Assembly: GCF_042664795.1 (NCBI RefSeq)
Contig: NZ_JBHTBN010000001.1
Coordinates: forward strand, 868,001-932,000
Source of the DNA: Jejudonia soesokkakensis
Lineage (GTDB): Bacteria > Bacteroidota > Bacteroidia > Flavobacteriales > Flavobacteriaceae
Direction: 5' to 3'
Length of the DNA: 64,000 nt
Shown here piece by piece: positions 24,580 to 33,135 of the stretch; the first letter of the stretch is position 1; every line of letters starts with the position of its first letter. Both the position numbers and the translations under genes were made by a program. Below the pieces are notes generated by a model that worked only from the letters and a program-made list of their open reading frames with translations, was not told the DNA's origin and did no database searches.

Positions 24580-25814
24580 AAGTCCTTCAGATTACCACTT
24601 CTTCTAAAGGTGGCGCAGGTATTGCGGCATTGCGATTGCATAATGCCTTACGGGCGTATGGTGTTGCTTCCGCATACCTATCGAAGGACCTTACCATTGA
24701 TTTTCATGGAAATCACATCGCTGATGAATTTTTTGCCTATCAGAAGCCTAGTATTTTTCAGAAAGTTTTCAGAAAAATAGAGCATAAATTTTTCCCTAGT
24801 GCTGAACAGAAAGTTCAAAAACAACTCCAAAAGTTAAAGGAAGATCTTACCTATGAAATGCTTTCGACTCCCTACAGTAGTTATCCTCTAGAAAAACACC
24901 CATTAGTGCAAGAAGCTACCATCGTTAATCTGCACATGGTAAGTGGTATATTAGCGTATAAACGGTTCTTTTCTATTGTTCAAAAACCTATGGTTTGGAC
25001 GTTGCACGATATGAATCCATTTTCGGGGCTTTTCCACTATCAAGGAGATACTGATCAAAATTCGAATGTATTTTCAGAAATTGAACATCAGATTCGTGCC
25101 TATAAAAAACAATGTATTCAGAAAAGTAGTCTTAAAGCAGTGGTAGGTCCGTCACAATGGATGACAGACCTTGCTATTCAAAGCAACGTATTTAAGTCCG
25201 AGACTACTTTTAAAACGATTGCAAACTCTATAGACAAGGAATCCATAGACGTTTCAGGATTACATAAATTAAAAACAAACTTAGGAATTGCTGATGACCG
25301 CTTGGTCTTGTTATTTATAGCGCATGATGTCAATAGCCCCAGAAAAGGAATGGATGTATTGGTGGATGCCTTACACCGTATTGATGCCTTACCAATTACA
25401 CTTTTGGTGGTAGGGAAAGGGAGCGTAGTTGTACCGAAAGAAAACATAAAAACGGTATCTTTGGGGGTAATCTATGATCCACACAAGATGCAGGAATTGT
25501 ACACCCTAGCCGATGCTTTTTTGTTGCCCAGCAGGGAAGATAATTTGCCCAATGTCATGTTAGAATCCTTTATGGTGGGAACCCCTGTTCTAAGTTTTAA
25601 AATAGGAGGAATGGCAACCCATATACAGGAAGGCATTACTGGGATGCTGGCTCCTGATATCACTGCGGAACGTTTTGCCAACACCATTGAAGATTTTGCT
25701 AAACAGCACAGTCAGTATGACTCAGAAGTCATTAAAGCCTACGCAAAAACACATTTTAGTCCAAAACTACAAGCTGAAGGCTATACCGAACTTTATAAGA
25801 CGATTCTCGTATGA
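24576..25814 (+). CDS. Family 4 glycosyltransferase (GT-B)
   Basis: A 412-residue GT-B enzyme. The N-terminal motif TSSKGGAGIAALRLH (about residues 8-22) is the acceptor-domain glycine loop, and the C-terminal donor domain has the E-x7-E pair region SREDNLPNVMLESF (about 309-322), preceded by DAFLLP. It starts 4 nt inside the preceding gene (ATGA overlap), so translation is coupled. It would act on the cytoplasmic side of the membrane on a lipid-linked oligosaccharide. Confidence 0.9.
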   Translation: MKVLQITTSSKGGAGIAALRLHNALRAYGVASAYLSKDLTIDFHGNHIADEFFAYQKPSIFQKVFRKIEHKFFPSAEQKVQKQLQKLKEDLTYEMLSTPYSSYPLEKHPLVQEATIVNLHMVSGILAYKRFFSIVQKPMVWTLHDMNPFSGLFHYQGDTDQNSNVFSEIEHQIRAYKKQCIQKSSLKAVVGPSQWMTDLAIQSNVFKSETTFKTIANSIDKESIDVSGLHKLKTNLGIADDRLVLLFIAHDVNSPRKGMDVLVDALHRIDALPITLLVVGKGSVVVPKENIKTVSLGVIYDPHKMQELYTLADAFLLPSREDNLPNVMLESFMVGTPVLSFKIGGMATHIQEGITGMLAPDITAERFANTIEDFAKQHSQYDSEVIKAYAKTHFSPKLQAEGYTELYKTILV

Positions 25815-26602
25815 GTCCGTTTTTGTCCATCATCACCATCAATTATAATAATGCAGCTGGATTGCAGCAAACGATCGATTCAGTACTGTCCCAGACGTAT
25901 ACTGACTTTGAATATATCATCATTGATGGAGGTTCTACCGATGGGAGTGCCGAAATAATTACTCATCATAAAAAACAATTTTCGTATTGGATTAGTGAGC
26001 CTGATGATGGAATTTTTAATGCAATGAATAAGGGGATAGATAAAGCGAGGGGTACCTATCTTCAATTTTTAAATAGTGGTGATGTTTTTACTTCTCCTTC
26101 AGCTTTACAAGATTTTGTGAATCACCCCCACTTCACAGGCGATATTATCTATGGTGATTATAAATTTGAAGATGGTGAGAAAGTGTATCCAGATCAGCTT
26201 TATCCAGCTTACTTTATGAAAACTTCATTGCCCCATCAAAGCACACTGTTTAAGAAAACTGTGTTTGATCGAATGGGAGGGTATGATGAACGTTATAAAA
26301 TTGCTTCAGATAGAGCATTTTACATTCAGTGCTTTTTAAGTGCCCAATTTACATTTACCCATATTCCTTATTTTTTGGTTTTATTTGACCTAGCTGGGGT
26401 TAGTAATGATGCTTCTTTTTTGATCGCAAAAGAAAAAGAGGATGAGCTTATATTCAGAAGCTTATATGGAAAAGAATATGACAAACATCAAAAGGTATTA
26501 GCGCTGGAAGAACAACAAAAGCAACGAAAAAAGAACTCGTTCTTTGGGATTGCTAACAGAATTTTAAGAAAAATTAAAAGCTATGTCAAGCCCACTCGTT
26601 AG
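25811..26602 (+). CDS. Family 2 glycosyltransferase
   Basis: GT-A enzyme of 263 residues, similar in layout to the one at 23015. Motifs are LSIITINYNNAAG (about residues 4-16), IDGGSTDGSAEII (about 37-49), DGIFNAMNKGI (about 66-76) and FLNSGDVF (about 88-95). It overlaps the GT4 gene by 4 nt and the next GT2 gene by 20 nt. The resemblance to the 23015 gene suggests they are duplicates with divergent specificity. Confidence 0.88.
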   Translation: MSPFLSIITINYNNAAGLQQTIDSVLSQTYTDFEYIIIDGGSTDGSAEIITHHKKQFSYWISEPDDGIFNAMNKGIDKARGTYLQFLNSGDVFTSPSALQDFVNHPHFTGDIIYGDYKFEDGEKVYPDQLYPAYFMKTSLPHQSTLFKKTVFDRMGGYDERYKIASDRAFYIQCFLSAQFTFTHIPYFLVLFDLAGVSNDASFLIAKEKEDELIFRSLYGKEYDKHQKVLALEEQQKQRKKNSFFGIANRILRKIKSYVKPTR

Positions 26603-27482
26603 CGTTATCATACCTACGTACAACCGACCAACCTTTTTAAAGGAAGCGATAGACAGTGTGGTAGGGCAAACCTATGTGCCTATTGAGATTTTGGTAATAG
26701 ATGATGGATCGAACATTAATTATGCAGAAGAGATATGTAATCATTATAAAAACTGCACCTATTTATACAAAAAAAATGGAGGTTTGTCTTCGGCGAGAAA
26801 TTTTGGGATTAAAAAATCCAACGGAGCTTATATTGCATTTTTAGATGATGATGATTTTTGGAGAAAAGATAAGATTGAAAAGCAAGTTGCGATTTTAGAA
26901 ACCCATAAAGAGGTAGACTTGGTGCATTCAAGTGCTATGGTCGTCACAGAGCTGGGAGAAAGTACAGGGAACATCATCGGGGCATCCAAAACTAAAGTTT
27001 CGAAAAGATCAGGAAATGTATTCTGGAACGCGCTGGGAGTTTGGGTGGTTAAATCACCGACTCCTTTACTAAGACGAACCGTTTTTACGAAAGACCTACT
27101 GTTTGATGAAACTATTAAAGTGGGAGAAGATATTGATTTTTATCAGCGACTTTTTTACAGGCATCAGATCTATTATATAGACGAACCTTTGGCATTTTAC
27201 AGAGAGTTTGATAATCCGGTTCGTTTATCAAAACAAAGAGAAAAGTATATAGGAATTGAAAAGAAAATGATTGCTAATTTTAGGGAAATGGGTGTTCATT
27301 CTCCTATAATTCTTCATAAAATTAAAATTAGACTTGCAAAGCAAGCCGTCCGAAATTGGAATAGTGTATATCCCAACGATTTGATTAAAATCAATTATCT
27401 TACCTTGTTTTTAAATCCTTCAAAGTATATTTGGGAAATATCAGACTTTTATGCGAATAGGTCAAAACCCAGAAAACAATAA
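26583..27482 (+). CDS. Family 2 glycosyltransferase
   Basis: GT-A enzyme of 299 residues. Motifs are VSVIIPTYNRP (about residues 6-16), LVIDDGSNINYAEEI (about 37-51), GLSSARNFGIKKS (about 67-79) and the DXD site AFLDDDDFW (about 84-92), all canonical. It ends in a basic stretch. The ATG at 26583 lies 20 nt inside the previous gene, and its own 3' end is overlapped by the next gene. Confidence 0.88.
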   Translation: MSSPLVSVIIPTYNRPTFLKEAIDSVVGQTYVPIEILVIDDGSNINYAEEICNHYKNCTYLYKKNGGLSSARNFGIKKSNGAYIAFLDDDDFWRKDKIEKQVAILETHKEVDLVHSSAMVVTELGESTGNIIGASKTKVSKRSGNVFWNALGVWVVKSPTPLLRRTVFTKDLLFDETIKVGEDIDFYQRLFYRHQIYYIDEPLAFYREFDNPVRLSKQREKYIGIEKKMIANFREMGVHSPIILHKIKIRLAKQAVRNWNSVYPNDLIKINYLTLFLNPSKYIWEISDFYANRSKPRKQ

Positions 27483-28461
27483 AAAAATAGTATCAGAAGA
27501 TGTCTATCACCACATTATTGTACCTGTGTATGTGCCCCGATTAGATGATTATTTTAAAGATTCCTATAAAATCACTAGACTCTGTATAGGTTCTATTAAT
27601 GCGACGAGACACTATAAAAGTAAATTGACGATTGTAAACAATGGATCCTGTGATGAAATTACGTCCTATTTGAATGGTTTGTATGCTTCGGGATTTATAG
27701 ATCAACTTATTCATCATAAAACAAATAAAGGAAAGATTGATGCAGTCATTCCTGTTGCGAAGCAAGCTACTGAAGCACTTATCACTATTACAGATGGAGA
27801 TGTGCTTTTTAAGCCTGGATGGATGGATGCCGTAGAACGTGTGTATGTAAATTTTCCTAAAGCAGGTATGGTTTCTCCAGTACCCCACGGAACCCTTTAT
27901 AATCACTTTACGGCTCATACTTTATATGATGCTTTTTTTAGAGGGTTATTAAAGTTTCAAAAGTTATGTGACCCTGAAGCTATGCTTCTTTTTGCAAAAA
28001 GTATTGACAAAGAAACCACCATGTATGCAAAATCTATTCGCTTACAATACCAACTCACCCTGCGTAAAAAGAATGCAAATGCAATTGTAGGTTGTGGTCA
28101 TTTTGTAGCTACCTTGCGTAAAGAAGTTTTTAAAAAAACACCTAAAGTAATGAGTCATTGGGCTTATTCAAGCAGTGCTGATAGAGACTATATTGATATT
28201 CCAAATGAAAAGTCAGGATTCTGGCGACTCGCGACTCCTGAAAATTACGCGTATCACATGGGAAATATTCATGAAGAATGGATGGATGAGGTTACTTACA
28301 AACCTGAACAAAAACAAGTTTTACATATTATACCTAAAGCACAGCATAATTTTATCCCTTATTTTGTAAAAAAGGTATTTGTAAGAATTTTGATGAGTCG
28401 CTATGTAAAACCATGGTATTTTAAAAAATTAGGATTAGTAGAGGGTTACAAGGAATATTAA
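27451..28461 (+). CDS. Family 2-like glycosyltransferase
   Basis: A 336-residue protein with the GT-A opening HHIIVPVYVPRL (about residues 20-31), a nucleotide-binding LTIVNNGSCDEI segment (about 59-70) and an Asp-Gly-Asp metal site in ITDGDVLFKPGWM (about 113-125). The overlap with the previous gene is 32 nt, larger than others here, so the true start may be later than 27451, but no later ATG precedes the first strand. A long insertion after the DXD site (about 150-215) is unusual for the family. Confidence 0.78.
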   Translation: MRIGQNPENNKKIVSEDVYHHIIVPVYVPRLDDYFKDSYKITRLCIGSINATRHYKSKLTIVNNGSCDEITSYLNGLYASGFIDQLIHHKTNKGKIDAVIPVAKQATEALITITDGDVLFKPGWMDAVERVYVNFPKAGMVSPVPHGTLYNHFTAHTLYDAFFRGLLKFQKLCDPEAMLLFAKSIDKETTMYAKSIRLQYQLTLRKKNANAIVGCGHFVATLRKEVFKKTPKVMSHWAYSSSADRDYIDIPNEKSGFWRLATPENYAYHMGNIHEEWMDEVTYKPEQKQVLHIIPKAQHNFIPYFVKKVFVRILMSRYVKPWYFKKLGLVEGYKEY

Positions 28462-28506
28462 AAAAGTATCTTGTGAATTGAAAAGGAGAAATCAAGTAGT
28501 AAATAA

Positions 28507-29142
28507 ATGAAATTATTTGTAAAAAAAATTCTAAACTATTTTCTTCATTCAAAGGAAAAAAAGAATGGGTCCATTATTTCAGGTTTTTCAAGAGGGCTTC
28601 ATAATGTCACCTTTGAAGGAAAAAATGCTGTGCCAGACCGGTGTAATTTTTCTGGGACTATTTTTCTTGGATATGCGACTACCCTAGGCTACAATAATTT
28701 TCTTCATGGGGATATCACTATTGGAAAGTATTGTCAGTTAGGTGCCGATGTTGCCATTCATTCTACCAACCATCCCGTTACATATATGTCAACTTATATT
28801 AATCAGAATCTTTTTGAAGGAGCCTTAAAACAACTTAAGGAAGTAAAAAAAATAACGATTGGGCATGACGTCTGGATAGGCCATAATGCCATCATTGTTG
28901 GGAATGTGAGTATAGGTAATGGAGCCATTATAGCCAGTGGAAGTGTGGTAACTAAGGATATTCCTCCTTATTCTATTGTGGGTGGCGTCCCCGCTAAAAT
29001 TATTAAAAAACGATTTTCAGATTCTGTAATAAAGGAAATTGAAGTTTTATGCTGGTGGGATATGGATTCCGCTACATTAGAAAGGCATAAACATTTGTTC
29101 TTTAAAGATTTTTCAGAAGCTACGACTATCTTTACCCCTTAG
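28507..29142 (+). CDS. Left-handed beta-helix acetyltransferase
   Basis: A 211-residue hexapeptide-repeat protein of the CatB/LacA type that would O- or N-acetylate a sugar from acetyl-CoA. Imperfect hexapeptide turns cover about residues 55-85 and 115-165, with the catalytic-type His in IHSTNHPVTYMS (about 83-94). The coil ends with KKITIGHDVWIGHNAII and IASGSVVTKDIPPYSIVGG. It lies directly before neuB with 20 nt between, so it might modify the nonulosonic acid, but adjacency is the only evidence. Confidence 0.85.
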   Translation: MKLFVKKILNYFLHSKEKKNGSIISGFSRGLHNVTFEGKNAVPDRCNFSGTIFLGYATTLGYNNFLHGDITIGKYCQLGADVAIHSTNHPVTYMSTYINQNLFEGALKQLKEVKKITIGHDVWIGHNAIIVGNVSIGNGAIIASGSVVTKDIPPYSIVGGVPAKIIKKRFSDSVIKEIEVLCWWDMDSATLERHKHLFFKDFSEATTIFTP

Positions 29143-29162
29143 ATTAATATAAAAACAATATT

Positions 29163-30158
29163 TTGACCACTATTATTGCCGAAATCGCACAAGCCCATAA
29201 TGGCAGTTTTTCTAAAACACTTGACTATATAGATGCTCTGGCAGGCACAGGTATTGATGTTATCAAGTTTCAAACTCATATTGCTGAAGCAGAAAGTAGT
29301 GTTCATGAGCCTTTTCGAGTGAAGTTTAGTGATGATGCTACACGCTATGACTACTGGAAACGAATGGAGTTTACAAAAGCCCAATGGGCTCAATTAAAAT
29401 CCCACTGTGAAGAAAAGGGAATGGAGTTTATGTCTTCGCCTTTTAGCAATGTTGCGATAGATCTGTTGGAAGACATAGGTGTAGTTCGTTATAAAGTAGG
29501 CTCGGGAGAGGTCAACAATTTTTTATTATTAGAAAAACTGGTGCAAACTGGAAAACCATTGATTATATCTTCTGGAATGAGTTCCTATACCGAACTTGAT
29601 GCTACGGTTTCTTTTTTAAAGTCAAAAGGAGCTCAATTTTCTATTTTACAATGTACGACCAGCTATCCTACGGCGCCAGAACAGTTTGGTTTGAATGTGA
29701 TTAAAGAGTTAAAAGAACGATATGGTGTACCAGTAGGTTTTTCAGACCATTCTGCCGATATAGGCACTGCTATTGCAGCAGTAGCTTTAGGTGCGGAGAT
29801 TATTGAATTCCATGCAGTATTTAGTCGGAGTGATTTTGGTCCAGATGCGAAATCCTCTTTAGAGATTGCTGAAGTTCCTCAATTGGTTCAATCGATTCGA
29901 AATTTAGAAGTTGCCAAAAAACATCCGATAGATAAAAGTTCAAACGAGCAGTTCACGGATTTGAAACGAATATTTGAAAAATCATTGGCGGTCAATGCAT
30001 CGCTAAAAAAAGGACATCGATTAACTTTTGAGGATCTTGAAGCTAAAAAGCCAAAAGGTTTTGGAATTGATGCTTCTAGGTTTGAGGAAGTACTTGGAAA
30101 GACCTTGAGGAATGATTTGAAGCAATGGGATTTTTTGAATAGTGAGGATCTGGAATAG
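29163..30158 (+). CDS. neuB: Nonulosonic (sialic-type) acid synthase
   Basis: Predicted to condense ManNAc or a related 6-deoxy hexosamine with phosphoenolpyruvate. The family barrel is shown by IIAEIAQAHNGS (about residues 4-15), VIKFQTH (about 33-39), KVGSGEVNNF (about 117-126), ISSGMSS (about 138-144), LQCTTSYPT (about 161-169) and GFSDHSADIG (about 190-199). The C-terminal SAF-type antifreeze-like domain covers about 275-325. The start is TTG at 29163. At 331 residues it is slightly short. A 1.1-kb repeat array separates it from neuC, so co-transcription is not assured. Product could be Neu5Ac, legionaminic or a related acid. Confidence 0.88.
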   Translation: MTTIIAEIAQAHNGSFSKTLDYIDALAGTGIDVIKFQTHIAEAESSVHEPFRVKFSDDATRYDYWKRMEFTKAQWAQLKSHCEEKGMEFMSSPFSNVAIDLLEDIGVVRYKVGSGEVNNFLLLEKLVQTGKPLIISSGMSSYTELDATVSFLKSKGAQFSILQCTTSYPTAPEQFGLNVIKELKERYGVPVGFSDHSADIGTAIAAVALGAEIIEFHAVFSRSDFGPDAKSSLEIAEVPQLVQSIRNLEVAKKHPIDKSSNEQFTDLKRIFEKSLAVNASLKKGHRLTFEDLEAKKPKGFGIDASRFEEVLGKTLRNDLKQWDFLNSEDLE

Positions 30159-31244
30159 GGTCTTTCTTTATTTTTTACTGTTATGAGATTCCTCCCTTCG
30201 GTTCGGAATGACTGGGTTGTGATCGGGATGACTGTGGTGTTTTTTCTCACTGTTATGAGATCTCTCCCGATGGTCGAGATGACACGAAGGGTTGCGGTAA
30301 TGTTTTAGTCATTCCGACAGAGCGAAGCGACGAGGAATCTCATTCTATTGAGTTGTTTAGGTAATTTTTCTTACTGTTGTGAGATCTCTCCCGATGGTCG
30401 AGATGACAGGAGCGTTCGAGATGACAGGAAGGGTTGAGGTGAAAGAGGGTCGAGATGAATTTTAGTCATTCCGACAGAGCGAAGCGACGAGGAATCTCAT
30501 TCTATTGAGTTGTTTAAGGAATTTTTCTAACTGTTATGAGATCTCTCCCGATGGTCGAGATGACAGGAAGGTTGAGATGACAGGAGTTCGAGATGACAGG
30601 AAGGGTTGAGGTAATGTTTTAGTCATTCCGACAGAGCGAAGCGACGAGGAATCTCATCTTAGTTATGTCTTATCTTGCTCACTCTGATGAGATCTCTCAC
30701 TAGCGTTCGAGATGACAGGAAGGTTGAGATGACTGGGAGGTATTTTTGCTTACTGTTGTGAGATTTCTCCCGTTGGTCGAAATGACATGAAGGTTGAGAT
30801 GACAGGAAGGGTTGAGGTAATGTTTTAGTCATTCCGACAGAGCGAAGCGACGAGGAATCTCATTCTATTGAGTTGTTTAGGTAATTTTTCTTACTGTTAT
30901 GAGATCTCTCACTAGCGTTCGAGATGACAGGAAGGTTGAGATGACTGGGAGGTATTTTTGCTTACTGTTGTGAGATTTCTCCCGTTGGTCGAAATGACAG
31001 GAAGGGTTGAGGTGAAAGAGGGTCGAGATGAATTTTAGTCATTCCGACAGAGCGAAGCGACGAGGAATCTCATTTTAGTTATGTTTTATCTTGCTCACTC
31101 TGATGAGATCTCTCACTAGCGTTCGAGATGACAGGATGGTCGAGATGACAGGAGCGTTCGAGATGACAAAGCGACGAGATGATAGAAGTAATCGAGATGA
31201 CGTACCGATTATTTTTAATACTTTTATATTCTCAAATTCTAAGC
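30159..31244. repeat. 1.05-kb array of inverted hairpin repeats between neuB and neuC
   Basis: No gene is present. Five copies of a 36-bp unit (starting GTCATTCCGACAGAGCGA) begin at 30308, 30465, 30622, 30828 and 31038, and about nine copies of the related unit in the opposite orientation (GAGATCTCTCC... GAGATGAC) begin near 30183, 30254, 30377, 30538, 30686, 30758, 30899, 30968 and 31102. In each unit the arms pair (ATTCC/GGAAT, ATCTC/GAGAT or ATTTC/GAAAT). Partial copies fill the space between them. Long runs are identical, which points to recent amplification or recombination. The last 45 nt before neuC are unique. Confidence 0.8.
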
Positions 31245-32402
31245 ATGCCCAAAAGAAAAATATGTGCTGTTATTACAGCGAGACCTTCCTATAGTCGTGT
31301 AAAAACCGTGTTGCAGGCAATCAAGGAACATGAAGCCTTAGAATTACAATTGGTTGTTGCAGGGTCTGCTTTATTAGACCGCTACGGGAATGCAGTAGAT
31401 TTTATTGAAAAGGATGGTTTTAGTATTGACGAAAAAGTTTTTATGGTGCTGGAAGGTGAGAATAAAACAGCCATGGCAAAAACAACTGGTTTAGGCGTCA
31501 TGGAATTGGCGAATGTTTTCTATAACCTTCAGCCGGATGCTGTATTGACGATTGCAGATCGATTTGAAACCATTGCTACTTCTATTGCTGCTGCCTATCA
31601 AAATATTCCATTGATCCATTTGCAAGGGGGAGAAGTTACTGGAAATATTGATGAGAAAGTGCGACACGCTAATACTAAACTGGCAGATATTCATTTTGTT
31701 ACTTCTGAAGATGCTAAACAACGTGTGATAAGTATGGGAGAAGATGAAGCCTATGTATTTAATACAGGCTGCCCTTCTATTGACATTGCTTCCGAAGTTG
31801 CCCAACAACCTAGACTAGATTTTGATCCATTTGAAAAGTATGGAGGTGTTGGAGGTGTTTTTGATCATACCAATGGCTACTTAGTAGTTATGCAGCACCC
31901 TGTAACTACCGAATACGATCAGGCAAAACAGGATGTGCAAAAAACATTACGCGTTATAGATTCTTTAGCAATGCCTACCTTTTGGTTTTGGCCTAATGTA
32001 GATGCTGGTGCCGACGGCACCTCCAATGGCATCCGTTCGTATCGTGAAAATTACGATCCAAAACATATTCATTTCTTTAAGAATATGGAGCCGACCGACT
32101 TTTTAAAACTATTAGTCAATAGTAACTGTCTAATTGGAAATAGTAGTGTAGGTATCCGTGAATGTGCTTATTTAGGGGTTCCAGTGGTGAATATCGGAAC
32201 CCGACAAAACAGACGTCTAAGAGGCGATAATGTGGTAGATGTGTTGTATGAAGAAACCGCTATTAAAAATGCTATTACAGCACAGGTATCAAATACTTCA
32301 ATTAGGAAAAGCACCATTTATGGGAATGGAAATAGTGGCAAAAAAATAGCCGATATCCTTTCCAACATTACACTTCGTTTTCATAAAACGATTACGTATT
32401 AA
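31245..32402 (+). CDS. neuC: UDP-GlcNAc 2-epimerase, hydrolysing (NeuC/LegG type)
   Basis: Predicted to release ManNAc (or a 6-deoxy analogue) from its UDP sugar to feed neuB. Motifs in order from the ATG at 31245 are ICAVITARPSYSRV (about residues 5-18), DRFETIATSIAAAY (about 105-118) with LQGGEVTGNIDEKVRHA (about 125-141), and the UDP-binding region NSSVGIRECAYLG near 301-313. An in-frame start at 31179 lies in the repeat array and is rejected. At 385 residues the length is normal. Its stop overlaps neuA by 1 nt. Confidence 0.88.
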   Translation: MPKRKICAVITARPSYSRVKTVLQAIKEHEALELQLVVAGSALLDRYGNAVDFIEKDGFSIDEKVFMVLEGENKTAMAKTTGLGVMELANVFYNLQPDAVLTIADRFETIATSIAAAYQNIPLIHLQGGEVTGNIDEKVRHANTKLADIHFVTSEDAKQRVISMGEDEAYVFNTGCPSIDIASEVAQQPRLDFDPFEKYGGVGGVFDHTNGYLVVMQHPVTTEYDQAKQDVQKTLRVIDSLAMPTFWFWPNVDAGADGTSNGIRSYRENYDPKHIHFFKNMEPTDFLKLLVNSNCLIGNSSVGIRECAYLGVPVVNIGTRQNRRLRGDNVVDVLYEETAIKNAITAQVSNTSIRKSTIYGNGNSGKKIADILSNITLRFHKTITY

Positions 32403-33100
32403 TGAACATATTAGGGCTCATACCAGCAAGAGGCGGAAGTAAAGGAATTCTGCATAAAAATAGAAAGTTATTAGCGGGTAAGCCCTTATTGCAATATACC
32501 ATAGATGCTGCGCTGGGTGCTACTGAGTTGGATGCAGTTGTTTTTTCTTCGGAAGATGATACGCTTATTGAATTAGCTGAACGTTCAGGCGTTCGAGTTC
32601 CTTTTAAACGTCCAAAAGAGCTTGCTACTGATACTGCCAAATCAATCGATGTTGTGTTACATGCGTTGGGAGCCCTTTCAGAAAAAGGAGAACATTATGA
32701 TGCTGTTTGTTTGTTACAAGTGACAACCCCTTTTAGAACTGCAGCCGATATCGATGCAGCTCTTCAGAAATTTAAACTATCAAATGTTGATTCCTTGATC
32801 ACCGTGCTGGAAGTACCTCATAAGTATAATCCACATTGGGTTTTTGAAGCGGAGAATGAAACCTTGCGCATTGCAACAGGTGAGCAAGAAATTATTTCGA
32901 GACGACAAGAATTACCACCAGCCTATATTCGTGATGGTGCTATTTATATAACAAAAACTGAGGTGTTACGCGATAAGAAGTCTTTTTTTGGAACACGTTT
33001 AGGGTATCTACTTTCAGATGATTCCAAACATGTAAATATTGATACCATGGAGGATTGGGGAAGGGCTGAGAGGATACTTTCTGGGGAGTCGTTAGAATAA
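32402..33100 (+). CDS. neuA: CMP-nonulosonic acid cytidylyltransferase (NeuA type)
   Basis: Activates the nonulosonic acid with CTP before transfer to the glycan. The nucleotide-binding signature is IPARGGSKGILHKN (about residues 6-19), followed by FSSEDDTLIELAE (about 48-60), RPKELATDTA (about 70-79), LLQVTTPFRTAADID (about 102-116) and the C-terminal YIRDGAIYIT (about 178-187). At 232 residues it is the short single-domain form. It completes neuB-neuC-neuA, and a transferase for the CMP sugar should be among the unassigned glycosyltransferases of the locus. Confidence 0.9.
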   Translation: MNILGLIPARGGSKGILHKNRKLLAGKPLLQYTIDAALGATELDAVVFSSEDDTLIELAERSGVRVPFKRPKELATDTAKSIDVVLHALGALSEKGEHYDAVCLLQVTTPFRTAADIDAALQKFKLSNVDSLITVLEVPHKYNPHWVFEAENETLRIATGEQEIISRRQELPPAYIRDGAIYITKTEVLRDKKSFFGTRLGYLLSDDSKHVNIDTMEDWGRAERILSGESLE

Positions 33101-33135
33101 TAAAATTTCTTGGTTGAACATTTCTTTTTATACGA

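Noticed and set aside
30308..31073. CRISPR array from five 36-bp direct repeats
   Set aside because: The repeat length is suggestive, but the gaps (about 121-174 nt) are not unique spacers; they contain other copies of the same element in the opposite orientation. No cas genes are present.
31179..31244. Longer N-terminus of NeuC starting at 31179
   Set aside because: The extra residues are encoded by the repeat array and unlike NeuC; the ATG at 31245 gives the normal family start.
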